Positions 24,140 to 35,706 of a DNA stretch of 64,000 bases are shown here, in pieces. The stretch is taken from the NCBI GenBank assembly GCA_947685225.1, contig CANTUV010000051.1:3720001-3784000 (forward strand), given 5' to 3'. Made by a program: the position numbers and the translations under genes. The stretch is from Garcia nutans (taxonomy: Eukaryota > Streptophyta > Magnoliopsida > Malpighiales > Euphorbiaceae). The notes beneath the pieces were generated by a model. It made no database searches, was not told the DNA's origin, and worked only from the letters and a program-made list of their open reading frames with translations. The stretch's first letter is position 1; every line of letters begins with the position of its first letter.

Positions 24140-26430
24140 ATGGAGGAAGAGCAAACCATGATAAATGGAACACACCCGAATACCTTTGGGACTCAACCTC
24201 ATGAACCCAATGTGCCTCACCTAGCTAAACCTCTCCCCTTGTTGATATGATAAACAACGGGTCCACTACAAATCCTATCCCACCAAAACCTTTCATTGAT
24301 CTTGCCTCTTTTACGAATCTTTTTCAACGGGGAGAGTTCTTTGACGTTAAAGCCTTAATGGAGAAATTTGAGGCTATAGAGAAAAAGATAAAAGCCCAAA
24401 AGCATCGTCAAGAGCTATTGAATATTGATTCACTCATCCTTTTTATAGGTTTGATGAAACCACTTGCCCAAAGACCCATCTTAAGATTTATGTCAAGGCC
24501 CTCAAGTCAATAGGTATCAGTGATGAGCTCATAGCTTAACTATTCCAAGAGTCTCTAATCAGCACAACTATCAGATGGCTTATGGACTTATACAAGAAAA
24601 AGTATAGCACATAGAAGGGCATTTGCAACACCTTCACTAAATAGTACCACTACAACATTAAAGTGGATATTACCTGAAGTGATATAGAGACCACCAAGTA
24701 GTGTAAGAAATTAGTCAATGTAGTGTAAGAAAACAATCATTCTTTTTATTCCTTAAGAGGCAAAGGGTAAAAGTAGCTTAGATGATAAACATACCCCCTG
24801 AGCAAAAGCAGATTGACATAGTTGTCAAGAACCTTCTAACGGTGTATCGAGTCACTTGCAAAGACACTACCATCCCAACTTCAAGGCCTTGATCACCACA
24901 TTAACAAAGATTGAAGACATGATCCAATCTGGCTAGATTAGGGATGACTCAGCTTCTTCCTCAAGGTATAGGAAGAGCCCTGCTTACAACAACTTCACCA
25001 TTACCACCTCTACCAACTATAGGAGTACGGAGATGTCTAACTTTGATTCTCAACCTTAAATTAGACTTGAGAAGAGAGAACAAAGAACCTTCACTGACTT
25101 AGGCATGCCACTTAGTGTGGTCTATAAGAAAGCATTCGAAGCCAAACTCATCCAGCCCTTAGGGTCAAGAACTCCACCAAACCTGCTCCTTAAAAGATGG
25201 AATGTGAATAAATTTTATGAGTATCACAGGTTATTGGGCATAAGACAGATGTCTATAGAAACTTAAATCATAAAATTCAAGATTTGGTAGATGAGGAAAC
25301 TAGCCCAACATAAATACCAACCCATTGCCTAACCACTAGAATGTAAACTATATTGCCTCCTCATTAGGCCAGAGGTTGATCCCACCATCATGATTTTAGA
25401 CTATTGTTGTGTCCTTGACCTAAACAACTGTATGGATGAATTCAATGCCATGACTAGGGGTTGTAGAGTGACCCAGCCATCAATAGCCCCATCATAACCA
25501 ACAACACCACTTGCTCCAGCCAAATTGAACTTGACCTCAGAGCTTAAAGAGGATGTTGTACTGAAATATCTCAAAAAGACCCAAGCCAAGTTATACATTT
25601 GGAGCCTCCTTCAATCCTCTTATCCTTACTGCCAAGCTCTTTTCTCAAGACATTGAGTCAGATATAGACCAGAATTTACATAACTCATGAGACTTTGGTA
25701 GCTGCTATGACCAAATCTATAACCATATCTTTCATTGACAGTGACTTGCCTGCTGGGGAACCTAGCCATAATAATGCCCTATACATCACTATCTTGACTA
25801 GAGGGAAGACTGTAGCAATGGTGTTGGTTGACAATGGGTTAGCTTGAATGTTTGCCTTTTGAAGGTAGCTAGCTACTTAGAATTGAGATGTTAGAACTCA
25901 TACCCTTTGACCTAATAATGAGGGCCTATTACAACACAAAAAGAGAAGTTTTGGGAGTGGCCAATCTAAAGGTCACCATTGGTATGATTGAATAGCAAAC
26001 ACCATTTCATGTAATTAGCTTCCCAGCTTGTTTCAACTTACTATTGGGTAGGCCTTAAATCCACCATACTAAAGCAATACCATCCTTAATATATCAAAAA
26101 CTCAAATTCTCCCATGGTGATGGAGTTATTACCATCAAAAGAGACAAGTCTAGAAAATTAGACTTTCCAACCTAAGTCACTGTATTAGAGATTCATTCTG
26201 AGCCCTTGACCACAACCTTGTCTGCGTTCACCTATGAGACCATCCGGTTAATAGAGCAAGAGGTAGATAAAGAACTTGTCCCCTTCAATTTTGATCCTTA
26301 TGGTAATCTAGTAGTGGCTAACATCATAGAAAAGATGGATTATTTTCTAGGAATGGCACTAGGCAGAAGCCAACAGGGTATATCTCAATTCCCCTCTTGT
26401 CCAACATTTTAACTACCTTATGGATTGGGC
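24140..26430 (+). pseudogene. Decayed Ty3/gypsy gag-protease region
   Basis: Starting at an ATG at 24140, broken frames show PKTHLKIYVKAL and RWLMDLYKKKY (gag core), then KNLLTVYR and IEDMIQSG at about 24830-24930 (gag C-terminal part). A retropepsin follows with VLVDNG at 25822-25839, then LLLGRP near 26040. After it comes a G-patch-like segment MDYFLGMALGRSQQGIS (26335-26385). This order is typical of a group of plant gypsy elements in which VDNGSALN is the usual protease motif, so the N is not itself a defect. Many stops and frameshifts are present. RT, RNase H and integrase are missing; sequence similarity stops just before 26450, where an LTR-like unit begins. Lineage is not certain. Confidence 0.75.
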
Positions 26431-26449
26431 TATTGATGTAAATTACTAG

Positions 26450-26945
26450 TGTAGCGACTAGAGACCCAACACCTTTACACTTAAAAAGCAACTCCTTGGA
26501 AAGCTAAATCAAATTCTTTCTCCAAGACCTTGATCCAAATCCAACAATGTATGAGAGAATCTTGGTATTAAAACACTCAAGTAATTACCTCTATGTGTGA
26601 AAACTGATTCAAACAAGAATTAAGGAATAAGAGATAATGAATCTCTTATAACAACACAGTTCTTAAGCTTTTATTGATGAAAACTGAGCTCCTTACAATG
26701 TAGAGATATATGCCTTTATATAGGCTGCAAGAGAATTCTTAACCTAGTAGGAAATAAGGTTATTTAGGAATTAAATCACTCTTTCCTTATCTTACTATGA
26801 AATCTAATAAACTTAGGAAATTCGAATGAATCTAGTTGTAATATGTAATTACACGTGATAATTATCCAAAATAAGAATATCCTATTAATAGAGTAATTAA
26901 ACAAATTAATTATCCAAAATATGAAAACTGGTCCACTAAACACAA
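26450..26945 (-). repeat. LTR-like unit with promoter and poly(A) signal (minus strand)
   Basis: Read on the minus strand, a TATATAAAGG box (26713-26722) is followed about 40 bases on by AATAAAAGC (26667-26675), and the unit ends GTCTCTAGTCGCTACA at 26450. It interrupts the gypsy remnant just after actag (26445-26449). At the other end I see actaa near 26947, a near match, but the right boundary is uncertain. I see no second copy in the window, so it would be a solo LTR. Confidence 0.45.
26713..26722 (-). promoter_or_regulatory. TATA box of the LTR-like unit
   Basis: TATATAAAGG on the minus strand, with a poly(A)-signal-like AATAAAAGC downstream at 26667-26675. Confidence 0.45.
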
Positions 26946-27274
26946 AAGGTTTTGTGATGAGAAGTGTGACTATGAGCTAGGAGCAAAATATGTTATCAAC
27001 GTAGTAAATTTCATGGCAGAGCTTGCAACCATGATGTTGGATGCAAAATCCCTTAGCGACTGCTACGCTAAAGGTGTGATCACTAAGTCTTCTGATACTT
27101 CACAAAGTTGAATTAAGCCTTGATTTGATTGCAAGAGTCCAGGTGTAAAAAGAGTGGAGAACCATTTGATTAGCCATAAGACCATACTTTAGGACCCTCA
27201 ATAGTTACTTATTAAAAGAGGGAACATATTCCCTATACTATGACGTCCCTGAACCATGGATATGTCTTACCACC
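26946..27274. other. Unassigned transposon-like stretch
   Basis: About 330 bases with short broken frames between two LTR-like units. They might continue the gypsy remnant, but I could not match any domain. Confidence 0.4.
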
Positions 27275-28481
27275 TATGAGGCGAGAATTTTAGCCCCTCA
27301 ACCCGTTGATTGTGTCTTCAACACTATTAGGCTTGTAGCCTTAGGGAATATGAGTCTAAGCCTAGAGAATGGGAATCATAACAAAGAAAGACCAAAAAAA
27401 TAAAAGAAAGGGATGGTGACTTAATTCTGAAGGATTCCCTAACCTCTATTGAGTTTGAAAAGTTAGATATGTATAGCCATAGTAGGATGTATCCTACTAT
27501 CTTTATATGCTTGATTCATTAGAATTGGTTTCATTTTCAGGTCTTAATATTATATTATTATTAAATATCATAATTTTATTCTCTAGGCAAATAGATTAAG
27601 ATATGCAAGGGGAAAACAAGAGACATTTTATTCAATCTGATAACAAAAATATGTACATTGCATGCTAATATTTGAGATTGATAAAATAACTAAAATAAAA
27701 TAATTAGGCATCTGTCAATGATGAAAATATGTCCTTAGATTTTATAACAAATCCTATACATTAGCCTAAAAATAAAAATTACATATGAAAAGCCTAATAC
27801 ATTAAACTAAAGGAAGAAAACCAAAATAACACAAAATTGAGCACCAGGGCACAAAATGCATCAACATTCACATAACATCATATATTGCATCAGAATCACT
27901 CAGAATTATCATAGTTAATCATAAATCATAATAATAAGACTTTTAAATCATGTTTGGAACACATTGAGGCCTAAGCGGGCATGACATGTAAACTAAGGTA
28001 AAATAACATCATTACCAACAAAATTATGGGTCGTGCTATAATTGCTCAGAAAATTTGGCAGTGTTTCCCCAAGAAAAGTCCTTAGCTCCCCCAAAATGGC
28101 CTAAAAGCACCCCTATTTATAGGAAAATACCTACTAGTTTTATGCCAATCATGGACTAGGGGTATGCCAATTAATGACTAGTATTGCACAAGGCATAAAC
28201 TGATAATCCGCCAGTTTGGCTAAAATGGCCATTTTTAGGGTTTTCGTGTCCGTTTTTGAGCCTCTCAACTAAACATTAAGGATTCAGAAACTAGAAAATA
28301 TTTATATTTTTAGATATTTCCTATTCATATATTTTATTAAGAATTTTATCATGTTTCTTTTTGAAAATATTATTATGGAGGTTATATTGGCATTACATGT
28401 TGGAATTAAGTTTTACACCTAAATTTCTCTAGATAAAATTCCCTTATATGCATTTCATGACTTAGCGAATAGGGTCATATG
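27275..28481 (-). repeat. Diverged R-family LTR (minus strand), cut by the gypsy insertion
   Basis: The plus strand from 27275 aligns with 44462 onward: tatgaggcgagaatttt against tgtgagcggggattttt, then agcctagagaatgg against acctagagaaaatgg, the 'gaggattccctaacctcta' block, and later 'ttaggcatctgtcaatgatg' against 'taggcatcatccaaggatg'. A minus-strand CTATAAATAG box lies at 28113-28121. The unit stops where the next gypsy LTR starts, so its own 5' end is not seen. Identity is clearly lower than between the other two copies. Confidence 0.6.
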
Positions 28482-30971
28482 TGTAACACCCTTATACCCT
28501 ACATGCATAAAATATATATATATAGGATATAAGAGTGCTACGGTAATTAAACCTGTAGAAACACTTTTAATTTTTTGATTAAATAAAAAAATGAGAGTCA
28601 ATTCACGAATTTGAATATTATATGTGTGTCTATATATATAACAAATACATAATATTAATAAAAACACAAGAGTGATTTAAGATTTAAAAGATTATATGAA
28701 ATATATTTAATGGAAGTAAATAATACTAATTAAAATATAGTTTTAAAGCACATAAAATTTTTTAAGAGAAATTTTGTTAAAGTTTCGTTTATAAAATCTT
28801 TAATGCCAAATCTTCAATATTGACAATCCTGGAGAAAAAATATTCTTCTATAATTCAAGTTTCATAACCTTCATAACTGCTCCAATTTAACCAATCCAAA
28901 GCAGAAGTATATTATTTAAATATAAATAAACAAATAATATATACCTATTCTATAAACATAATATATACAAAACTTCAATTTTTTTTATCAAATATAAAAT
29001 AGTTGAAAAATTATAATACTATAATATATTTAATGTAAAACTATATATGGTATGCAACACCAGTGTAAATGATCTTGTGATAAGATCTTTAAGCTTTTTA
29101 ATCACCATTAAACCTATGATTTCTCAAGCTTATCAAGGCTCATTCTATTTTTAACCTTGTCACATGCGCGATCAAATTTAATTGCACTAAGCTATACAGC
29201 TTAGTGGTATTTTCTTTGAAAAAATAAATAAATAAATAAACTTAATTCATATCAATTTAAACATAACACCTTTCATAAATGAGAAAAAAAATTATGTTTT
29301 AATCAATTTCACATTTTCAACATTCATATCTGAACATACTTAAATTATGCTCATACACAATTGTCCAAATTTTGGTAACATTAAATAGGTTTATCACAAC
29401 CCGTAGGTCTCGACACTGGGGATAAAGTATCACGATGCCAGAGTATCTTGTCCTAAGGTATATAAATATCATATCGCAAGTCTCTTTAATACTGTAGTGT
29501 CTCAACGCTTTAGCATCACGATGCAGTAGTATCTCGCCCGCAGATATATATAATAATCACGTCATGACGTATTCATAATCGTCAGCATGCCAACTCGATA
29601 ATACCAAACTTAATATTACAAATCAAGAACATCTGTAGGGCATTAAAACACAATAATATTTTCATCAATTTCCATATATATATATATATATAATTTTCAT
29701 AACATTTCCATCAAAGTTTCAAAATTCATCTCAAATTATCATTTCCATAATTTTTCATAATTCATAAAAAATCACATAATCAATATATATATATATATAT
29801 ATACATATATATAATTTTCATAATTCATTTAGTAAATAATTTAATTTTGAGATTCAAATTTAATATTTATTTAATTAAATAAACTTAATAGCCAAATAGT
29901 TTTTGAAATACTTTAATCAATCTTATAAATTACAAAATTCCATAATGTGTTAATTTTCAATTTAAATACTTTAATCCATCATAAAATTTTCAAATTTCCA
30001 TAATGTGATAATTTTTAATTTAATTGATCAAATCAAACATCTCTTTATATTTATATTAAAATTCATAAATTATTTTTTTGAATTTCACAAATGATCAAGT
30101 AATAATTTAAAATAAATACTAAAAATATTTATATCATAATTTGTAAAATTTAATATAAATTTCACAAATATATTCAACAATTTAAAAATAAAACCAAATT
30201 AAATTTATGTAAAAAATATAGCAACATTAATTAAACATTTCTAAAGAAAACATAGACCTTAATTAGCTCTAAAATTAATTTAATTTTACCTTCCAAGCTT
30301 TAATTTTAAAGAACTCTAAATTCCACCACTTGAATCAAATTGGCCAAAATACTCCTAAACCAACAAAATATTTAATCTTTTAATTAAACATATATTCATA
30401 TTTAAAACACTCTAATTAACTCTTAATTACACTAATCCTAACCAAAACTCATCAAAAACTCTAAATCCAAAAATTCTATAAACCTTAACTTCTTGATTCA
30501 AACTAAATTCCCAATTAATTTCAAATTAAATATGTATACATCATATTCACTCCATAAACATATTATTTCTCAATATAAATAAATTTTCTCCCAAACTTCT
30601 AAATTTACATAATATAAAATTCTTGAAATCAAGCTTAAAAAGAATATACTTACTTGACCCTCCAATTTTTCCTTCAAAATCCACTCGAATCCTTTAATTT
30701 TCGGTAGAAATTAAGTAAGATTGAAGTGTTTTTTTAGGGCCTCAGGCAAGGAAAGAAGAAGAAGAAGAATAGGAAATTTTTGCTTCTTTTCTTTTCTTAT
30801 CTTTTAATATATTATTATTACTACTATTACTACCACTACTACTACTATTATATTTATATGTTATATATATTTTATGTATATGTTATATATATTATGTATA
30901 TCTCTTTAAACATATTTAATTCTCTCTTTACATTTTTCAATTTTAGGGTATATAAAATTGTGGATGTCACA
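28482..30971 (-). repeat. 3' LTR of the gypsy element (2490 bp)
   Basis: On the minus strand it runs from TGTGACATCC (30971) to GGGTGTTACA (28482). It aligns with 41819-42680 plus 47242-48387, and as a family with the solo LTR 50085-52599. It contains (GAA/TTC)n near its 5' side, (TA)n runs at 29673-29692 and 29784-29803, and a less AT-rich island with repeated 'atcacgatgc'/'agtatctcg' motifs at 29400-29600. Confidence 0.87.
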
Positions 30972-30987
30972 ATTCTCTCCCCTTAAG
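30972..30987 (-). other. Polypurine tract of the gypsy element
   Basis: Minus strand CTTAAGGGGAGAGAAT sits directly before the LTR start TGTGACATCC. It is preceded by 'aaatttcgagaatgaaattt', the conserved end of Tekay/Del-type interiors. Confidence 0.85.
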
Positions 30988-31022
30988 AAATTTCATTCTC
31001 GAAATTTACTTGCTTTTTAACA

Positions 31023-32250
31023 TTAAAAAAGATGTGGATATTGGTTCCGTATAACTTCCTCACTTTCCCAAGTTGCCTCTTTGATGGAGTGGTTTCTCCA
31101 TAGCAGTTTCACCAAAGGAATCCTCTTATTCCATAGTTCTTTCACTTTACGTGTCAAAATAGCCACTAGTTCCTATTCATATGTTAGATCCAGATGCACC
31201 TCAATTGATTTAACTGACAATATATGAGATGAATCTAATTTATACCTCCGAAGCATAAAAACATGTAAAATGTTTTGAATTTTCTCTAACTCGGGTGGCA
31301 AAGCCAATCTGTAGACAACATGCATAACTTTTTCTAGTGTTTCATGCAGACCAATAAAACGAGGACTTAACTTGCATTTTCAATCAAATCTTAAAATCTT
31401 CTTCCATGGTAACACCTTCAGAAATACCTTGTCACCTATATTATATTTTATATCCTTCCAACTTAAATTGGAATATGACTTTTGTCTATCTGATGATGCT
31501 TTGAACTGGTCTCGAATAATCTTTACTTTTTCCTTCATCTCCTTATCAATTCAGGAGCCACAAGCTTCCTTTCTCCCACTTCATTCCAACATAAATGTGT
31601 TCTACTCTTTCTACCATATAATGCTTCATATGGTGACATTCCTATACTAGACTAAAAACTGTTGTTATAAGTAAATTCAATAAATGGGAGATGCTAATCC
31701 CAACTCCCTGTAAATCAATTACATAACTTATCAATAAGTAAATTTAATAAATGGTAGATGTTAATCCCAACTTCCTATAAATCAATTACATAACTTCTCA
31801 ACATGTCTTCTAGCACCTGTATTATCCTTTTTGATTATCCATCTGTCTGAGGATGAAAATAGTGCTAAAGTGTAATCGAGTACCTAATGCATCCTGCAAA
31901 GGCTTCCAAAACCTCAATGTAAACCATGGGTCTCAATCTGATACTATGGAAATTGGAAAAACATGAAACTGCACTACTTCATTAATATACAACTTTGCTA
32001 ATATGTCAAGAGAGTAATCAGTCCTGATTGGGAGGAAATGTACTAACTTTGTCATTCAATTAATAATCACCCAAACTGTATTATGTTTTTTCTGGGTGAA
32101 AGGGAGTCTAGACACAAAATTTGTTATCACTCGCTCCCACTTTCATTCTAAAAATGATAAAGGTTATAATAAACCCGAAGGAACTTGGTGCTCTGCTTTA
32201 ACCTACTGATAAGTAAGGCATCTAGTTACAAACTCTACAAGAAATTTATA
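31023..32250 (-). pseudogene. Gypsy pol remnant: integrase and chromodomain-like end
   Basis: On the minus strand, broken frames read VTRCLTYQ-VKAEHQ-PSGLL (integrase zinc-binding end), then MTKLVHFLPIRTDYS (start of the catalytic core). MSPYEALYGRKSRTHLCW and VGDKVFLKV-like IGDKVFLKV (integrase C-terminal part) follow, then HVFMLRRYK. The region ends with ATWESEEVIRNQYPHLF at a TAA (31023-31025). This is the classic C-terminal pol layout of plant chromovirus gypsy elements. Several stops, a 67-bp internal duplication (31671-31804) and the loss of everything upstream make it non-functional. At the right it meets the copia 3' LTR in a short shared sequence (about 32234-32250). Confidence 0.85.
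31671..31804 (-). repeat. 67-bp tandem duplication inside the integrase remnant
   Basis: 31671-31737 and 31738-31804 are near-identical neighbours ('gtaaattcaataaatgggag' against 'gtaaatttaataaatggtag'). Since 67 is not a multiple of three, the duplication shifts the frame. Confidence 0.88.
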
Positions 32251-33381
32251 GTGGTTTGGATTACCTCAATTCTACATCCACTTCCTTAACAACTTGGTAA
32301 GGTTCCACTATTCTTTGAGTTTGTACAAGCTCAACTCTAACTTAGTATTTTCACAAGCTCACACCAAACTTATACAAGATTTGAGTATCTTCCTCATAAC
32401 CCAACAAGAGTTTTCTCAGGCACACTCTAAAACTTAAGTGTTTCCAAGCTTACACTCAAACTTATAATAGTATTTAATGCTCACACCCAATACTCAAAGC
32501 AATACAATTAGAAATATTGATGCAAAGAAATGAAAGTTATTATGTTTGGCTTTTACAATCACAATTACCCTCAAATGAGAGGTTTCTTCAGGTATTTATA
32601 GCCATTTGATATCTAACTAGCCGTTTGAGGTAGTTCTCACATGTTTGATTCTTTTTTTCCACTTAAGTTCTATCTGAGACACTTTGTGCAGTCGCCATGA
32701 ATCTTATGCAATATCACAATTCAAATTTTCTCCAACGGCTATTTCCAACAGAAAGTTTTGAGTGCCGACAAGATCTTGTTTGTCCATCATGTTATGTCTT
32801 ACGGTCGCTCAAATACATTGTGTTGTCACATGATACAATATTATTGTTAAATTTGAAACACTTCTTCTATGTGTCTAATTGTCATTGCTCAGTATGATTA
32901 GCACTGAAATTCAAATTATCTGATTTTGTGTAGTCGCACAATTTCATTTTCTCACCATACAACATCACCGCTATCTTTACTGTGACTTGGTGGAAGTTTT
33001 GGTTCATGATGGTGCGGTCGTACGAGGTGTTGGGCAGTCGCACAAGGTTTTATGCTTCAAGGCTCAACTGCACACTCTTGCAACTAATGCTTCTGTGAGT
33101 TTTGAGTTTTTGTCCATGATTTTGTGCAGTCGCTTGATTATATGGAGCGGTCACACAATTGGATTGCTGTCTGTTTTGGCCGCACCAGAGACCACGATAC
33201 CTTCTATATTCCTTATGTGTTTTCAAAGTGTTTTTTTCTCAGTATTTGTACGGTCACACCTTATGTAAGGCGATCACACGAGACCTATTGAGTTTATTAC
33301 CTACAAAATAAACTTGCTTGAAATAATTGGTACACATCAATTTGATTATTAATGATTAAAATAGAGTTTAAGCGTTCAACA
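32236..33381 (-). repeat. 3' LTR of the copia element, truncated
   Basis: Aligns with 40660-41818. It begins on the minus strand with TGTTGAACG at 33381. A CTATAAATACC box lies at 32591-32601. Its last ~120 bp, including the expected CA end, is replaced by gypsy integrase sequence. Confidence 0.87.
32591..32601 (-). promoter_or_regulatory. LTR TATA box
   Basis: CTATAAATACC on the minus strand. The 5' LTR has the decayed counterpart GCTATAATGC at about 41027-41036. Confidence 0.55.
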
Positions 33382-33397
33382 ATCTCTCCCTTTTTTA
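33382..33397 (-). other. Polypurine tract of the copia element
   Basis: Minus strand GTAAAAAAGGGAGAGAT immediately precedes the 3' LTR start TGTTGAACG. Confidence 0.8.
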
Positions 33398-33512
33398 CTT
33401 TGCCAGTCAAATTAAATATAAACAATGGTAAGTTGCAAGTCAATTAGTTTAATGCCAAGTTTTAATCAATTGTTTAAGTTTAGTCTCTTGTTTTTAGTTC
33501 TTCTTAGTTTCT

Positions 33513-33544
33513 CCCCCTCCCCCCCCCCCCCCCCCCCCCCCCCC
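33513..33544 (+). repeat. Poly(C) tract (C5-T-C26)
   Basis: A run of 26 C, preceded by CCCCCT, in otherwise AT-rich DNA. In the sense strand of the copia element it is poly(G), about 130 bases before the 3' LTR. It could be a second purine primer, a slippage product or an assembly-sensitive homopolymer. Confidence 0.9.
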
Positions 33545-33745
33545 GAACTTATGATTTTTCTTACTTTTTAGTTGTGGTTATTTTTAAATTCAATTTATGT
33601 TTTTCTTCTCCCCATTTGACAAAGGCAGAAAGAGTTTATCCAAAAAGTTAATAAGTTCATTAATCATAAGTACATTAAACATAAGTTTGCAAAGAGAACA
33701 TAATGAAAACACAAATCAGAAGAAAAACATAAACTAGCTAAGAGT

Positions 33746-35143
33746 CTAATCTTGCATCTTCTCTTTTCTTTTTCTAGATGGATGAGGAGGAGTGTTTTCT
33801 TCTATTTTAAGGTATGGAGTTGGAGAGTAGCCATGAGAGGATTGAGAGGACTCTTCATATAAACTTTTAATGTGGTCACTCGTATCCCACTCACGAAGAT
33901 CACATTGAGGAATATCAAACTTCTCTTGCATATCATAAATGTCATGATGAACATAGGACAAAAGATCAACCTTTTTATTAAGCTTACTCATCCTTTTAGT
34001 GATATCCTTTTTGAAATGGGTGAATTATTTTTGAAGGGAGGTAATAACTTTGAGTATGAGTTTCATGGTTTTTGAGGATTCACCCCTTTTCTTGGAAGGA
34101 TTGGTTGGTTTAGGAGGGTGTTCAACTTTAACGTGGGTAGGTTCTTCTCATTTCCTTCTGTAATATGGTATCTAGGTCTCTTCATTGATCTTTGAAGCAC
34201 ACCTTTTCTACCAAACATGCATTCATAGTGATCATCAATCCTTTGAATACACCTACCATGTACAAGGTAATCAAGGGTGATGGAGTTTGTGGCAAAGTCA
34301 AGGGGATCACTTAGAGTATCTAAGTTTTCAGGGGTGAGTAGCCCTAGATGTCTAGCTATTTGGGAACTTTGAGAGGAGAGAAAGAAAGTACCAGCCCTAT
34401 ACTTCCCATGGTGAATGAACATATCAATAAGAAATTGGGTCGATTGGACAGGCTCATTATGCTCTAAGGCATACAAAAAGAATAAGTCATGTTGAGTGAC
34501 TTTCTCATTTCCATCACTCCTTTGATGGATGATATAAGTGATGATCCTATGAATAAGCTAAAATATTAAGGTTTTGAAGTGTATATCCTTGGAGGATCTA
34601 TTGTCATATGCCATTTCTATGGAATGCTCAGTCTAAAAGGATGAGAAATCTATCAAGGGAAAGTCTTTATCAGAGTAAGAGGAGGCATCATGAGTTTGGA
34701 AACTCCAAATTTCAGTAAAATCTTCTAATGAGAGGGAAAATTGTTGATTAAAAAGCCTAAAGTAGACTCCATAATATCCAATAGGAGCATTTTGGTTATT
34801 TTTACTCTAAAGGTCATTAAGAACTCTCTAGAAAGGCTAGGATATCCTAGTTCATTTTGAAAGACAAAATGTCTCCACCCTATTCAATCAAGGTACTCAT
34901 AGATGTCTCCTTGAATGTTAAGAGTTAAGAGCATCCCTTCAGCTGACATTTTGGTAGGTTCAAGGTTTTTCTTTTTCAACATGTAGTATTTAGTCTTTTC
35001 AACATCATTTTTGTATATGGGTTTATGTGGTTACTTCTTCTTGTAAAGTGTTTGGGTTTGGGTTGTGGCTCACTAATAACAACTCCTTTACCTTTCTCAC
35101 TACTTAGCTCTTTCTTCTTAGGGTGCTTAGGTTTAGGTGCCAT
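33746..35143 (-). pseudogene. Third ORF of the copia element (unknown or env-position protein)
   Basis: An ATG at 35143 opens a basic N-terminus (MAPKPKHPKKKELSSEKGKG). After one stop and several frame changes, the frames continue through NIQGDIYEYLD and a long intact part (34063-34476; RHLGLLTPENLD, LDYLVHGRCIQRIDDHYE). They finish with a C-terminal part at 33746-33991 (KKVDLLSYVHHDIYDMQEKF, ending KRKEKMQD). Total about 465 codons. I see no signal peptide or membrane segment, so an envelope-like role is not supported by sequence. It resembles proteins loosely called 'putative plant transposon protein', which I cannot verify. It has its own leader and TATA-like box upstream. Not functional now. 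Confidence 0.65.
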
Positions 35144-35315
35144 ATTAAACACAAAAAGAAAAGAAATGTAGAAGAGAGAATAGAAATGTAGGAGTGAGAG
35201 TGTTGATGTAGCTTGAGAAAATTTTCAAAAATCTTCTTCTTGAATCAAAGCTTGGAAGAATGTTTGTAAATGTCTTTAAGTGTTTGTACAGATGTGTTTT
35301 TATGAAAAAGGTGGG

Positions 35316-35324
35316 TACTTATAG
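35316..35324 (-). promoter_or_regulatory. TATA-like box upstream of the third ORF
   Basis: Minus strand CTATAAGTA lies ~170 bases before the ATG at 35143. A pyrimidine-rich, ATG-poor leader lies between them. This looks like an internal promoter for a separate ORF3 transcript; it is inference from spacing only. Confidence 0.4.
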
Positions 35325-35424
35325 GCAAAATTTAAAAACTAGACGTTTCTAACTATTTGAGGGATAAAATGGACAGAATTTTGAAAGTTTCAACATTTTA
35401 AAATTTTGACAGTTACACTTTGTG

Positions 35425-35454
35425 TGCGGTAGCCCAACCTTTTGTGCTACCGCA
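35425..35454. other. 9-bp perfect stem-loop
   Basis: TGCGGTAGC (35425-35433) and GCTACCGCA (35446-35454) are exact complements around a 12-base loop, in the spacer between RNase H and the third ORF. The related gcgaccgcat and gtgcggt motifs lie nearby and in the LTRs. Confidence 0.6.
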
Positions 35455-35706
35455 AGACAGGTCCTATGACCTTTACAAGGATTGGACACTCGCACAAAAT
35501 TGCAAAGTGTGTAATGGTCTAGAAATTTACAAAATTTTGAAATTGAGCATCTGTACAAGATGTTGTGTAACCATACAAAAGTAAAGTTTAGGGCTCGAGT
35601 GACAGATTCTAGTACGACCATACATTATCCTTGAGCGACCGCATAATAGAAAAACATAAGGAAATTTGTTATTTTTTAATTCAAATGATTAAAAAATAGA
35701 AGTGAA

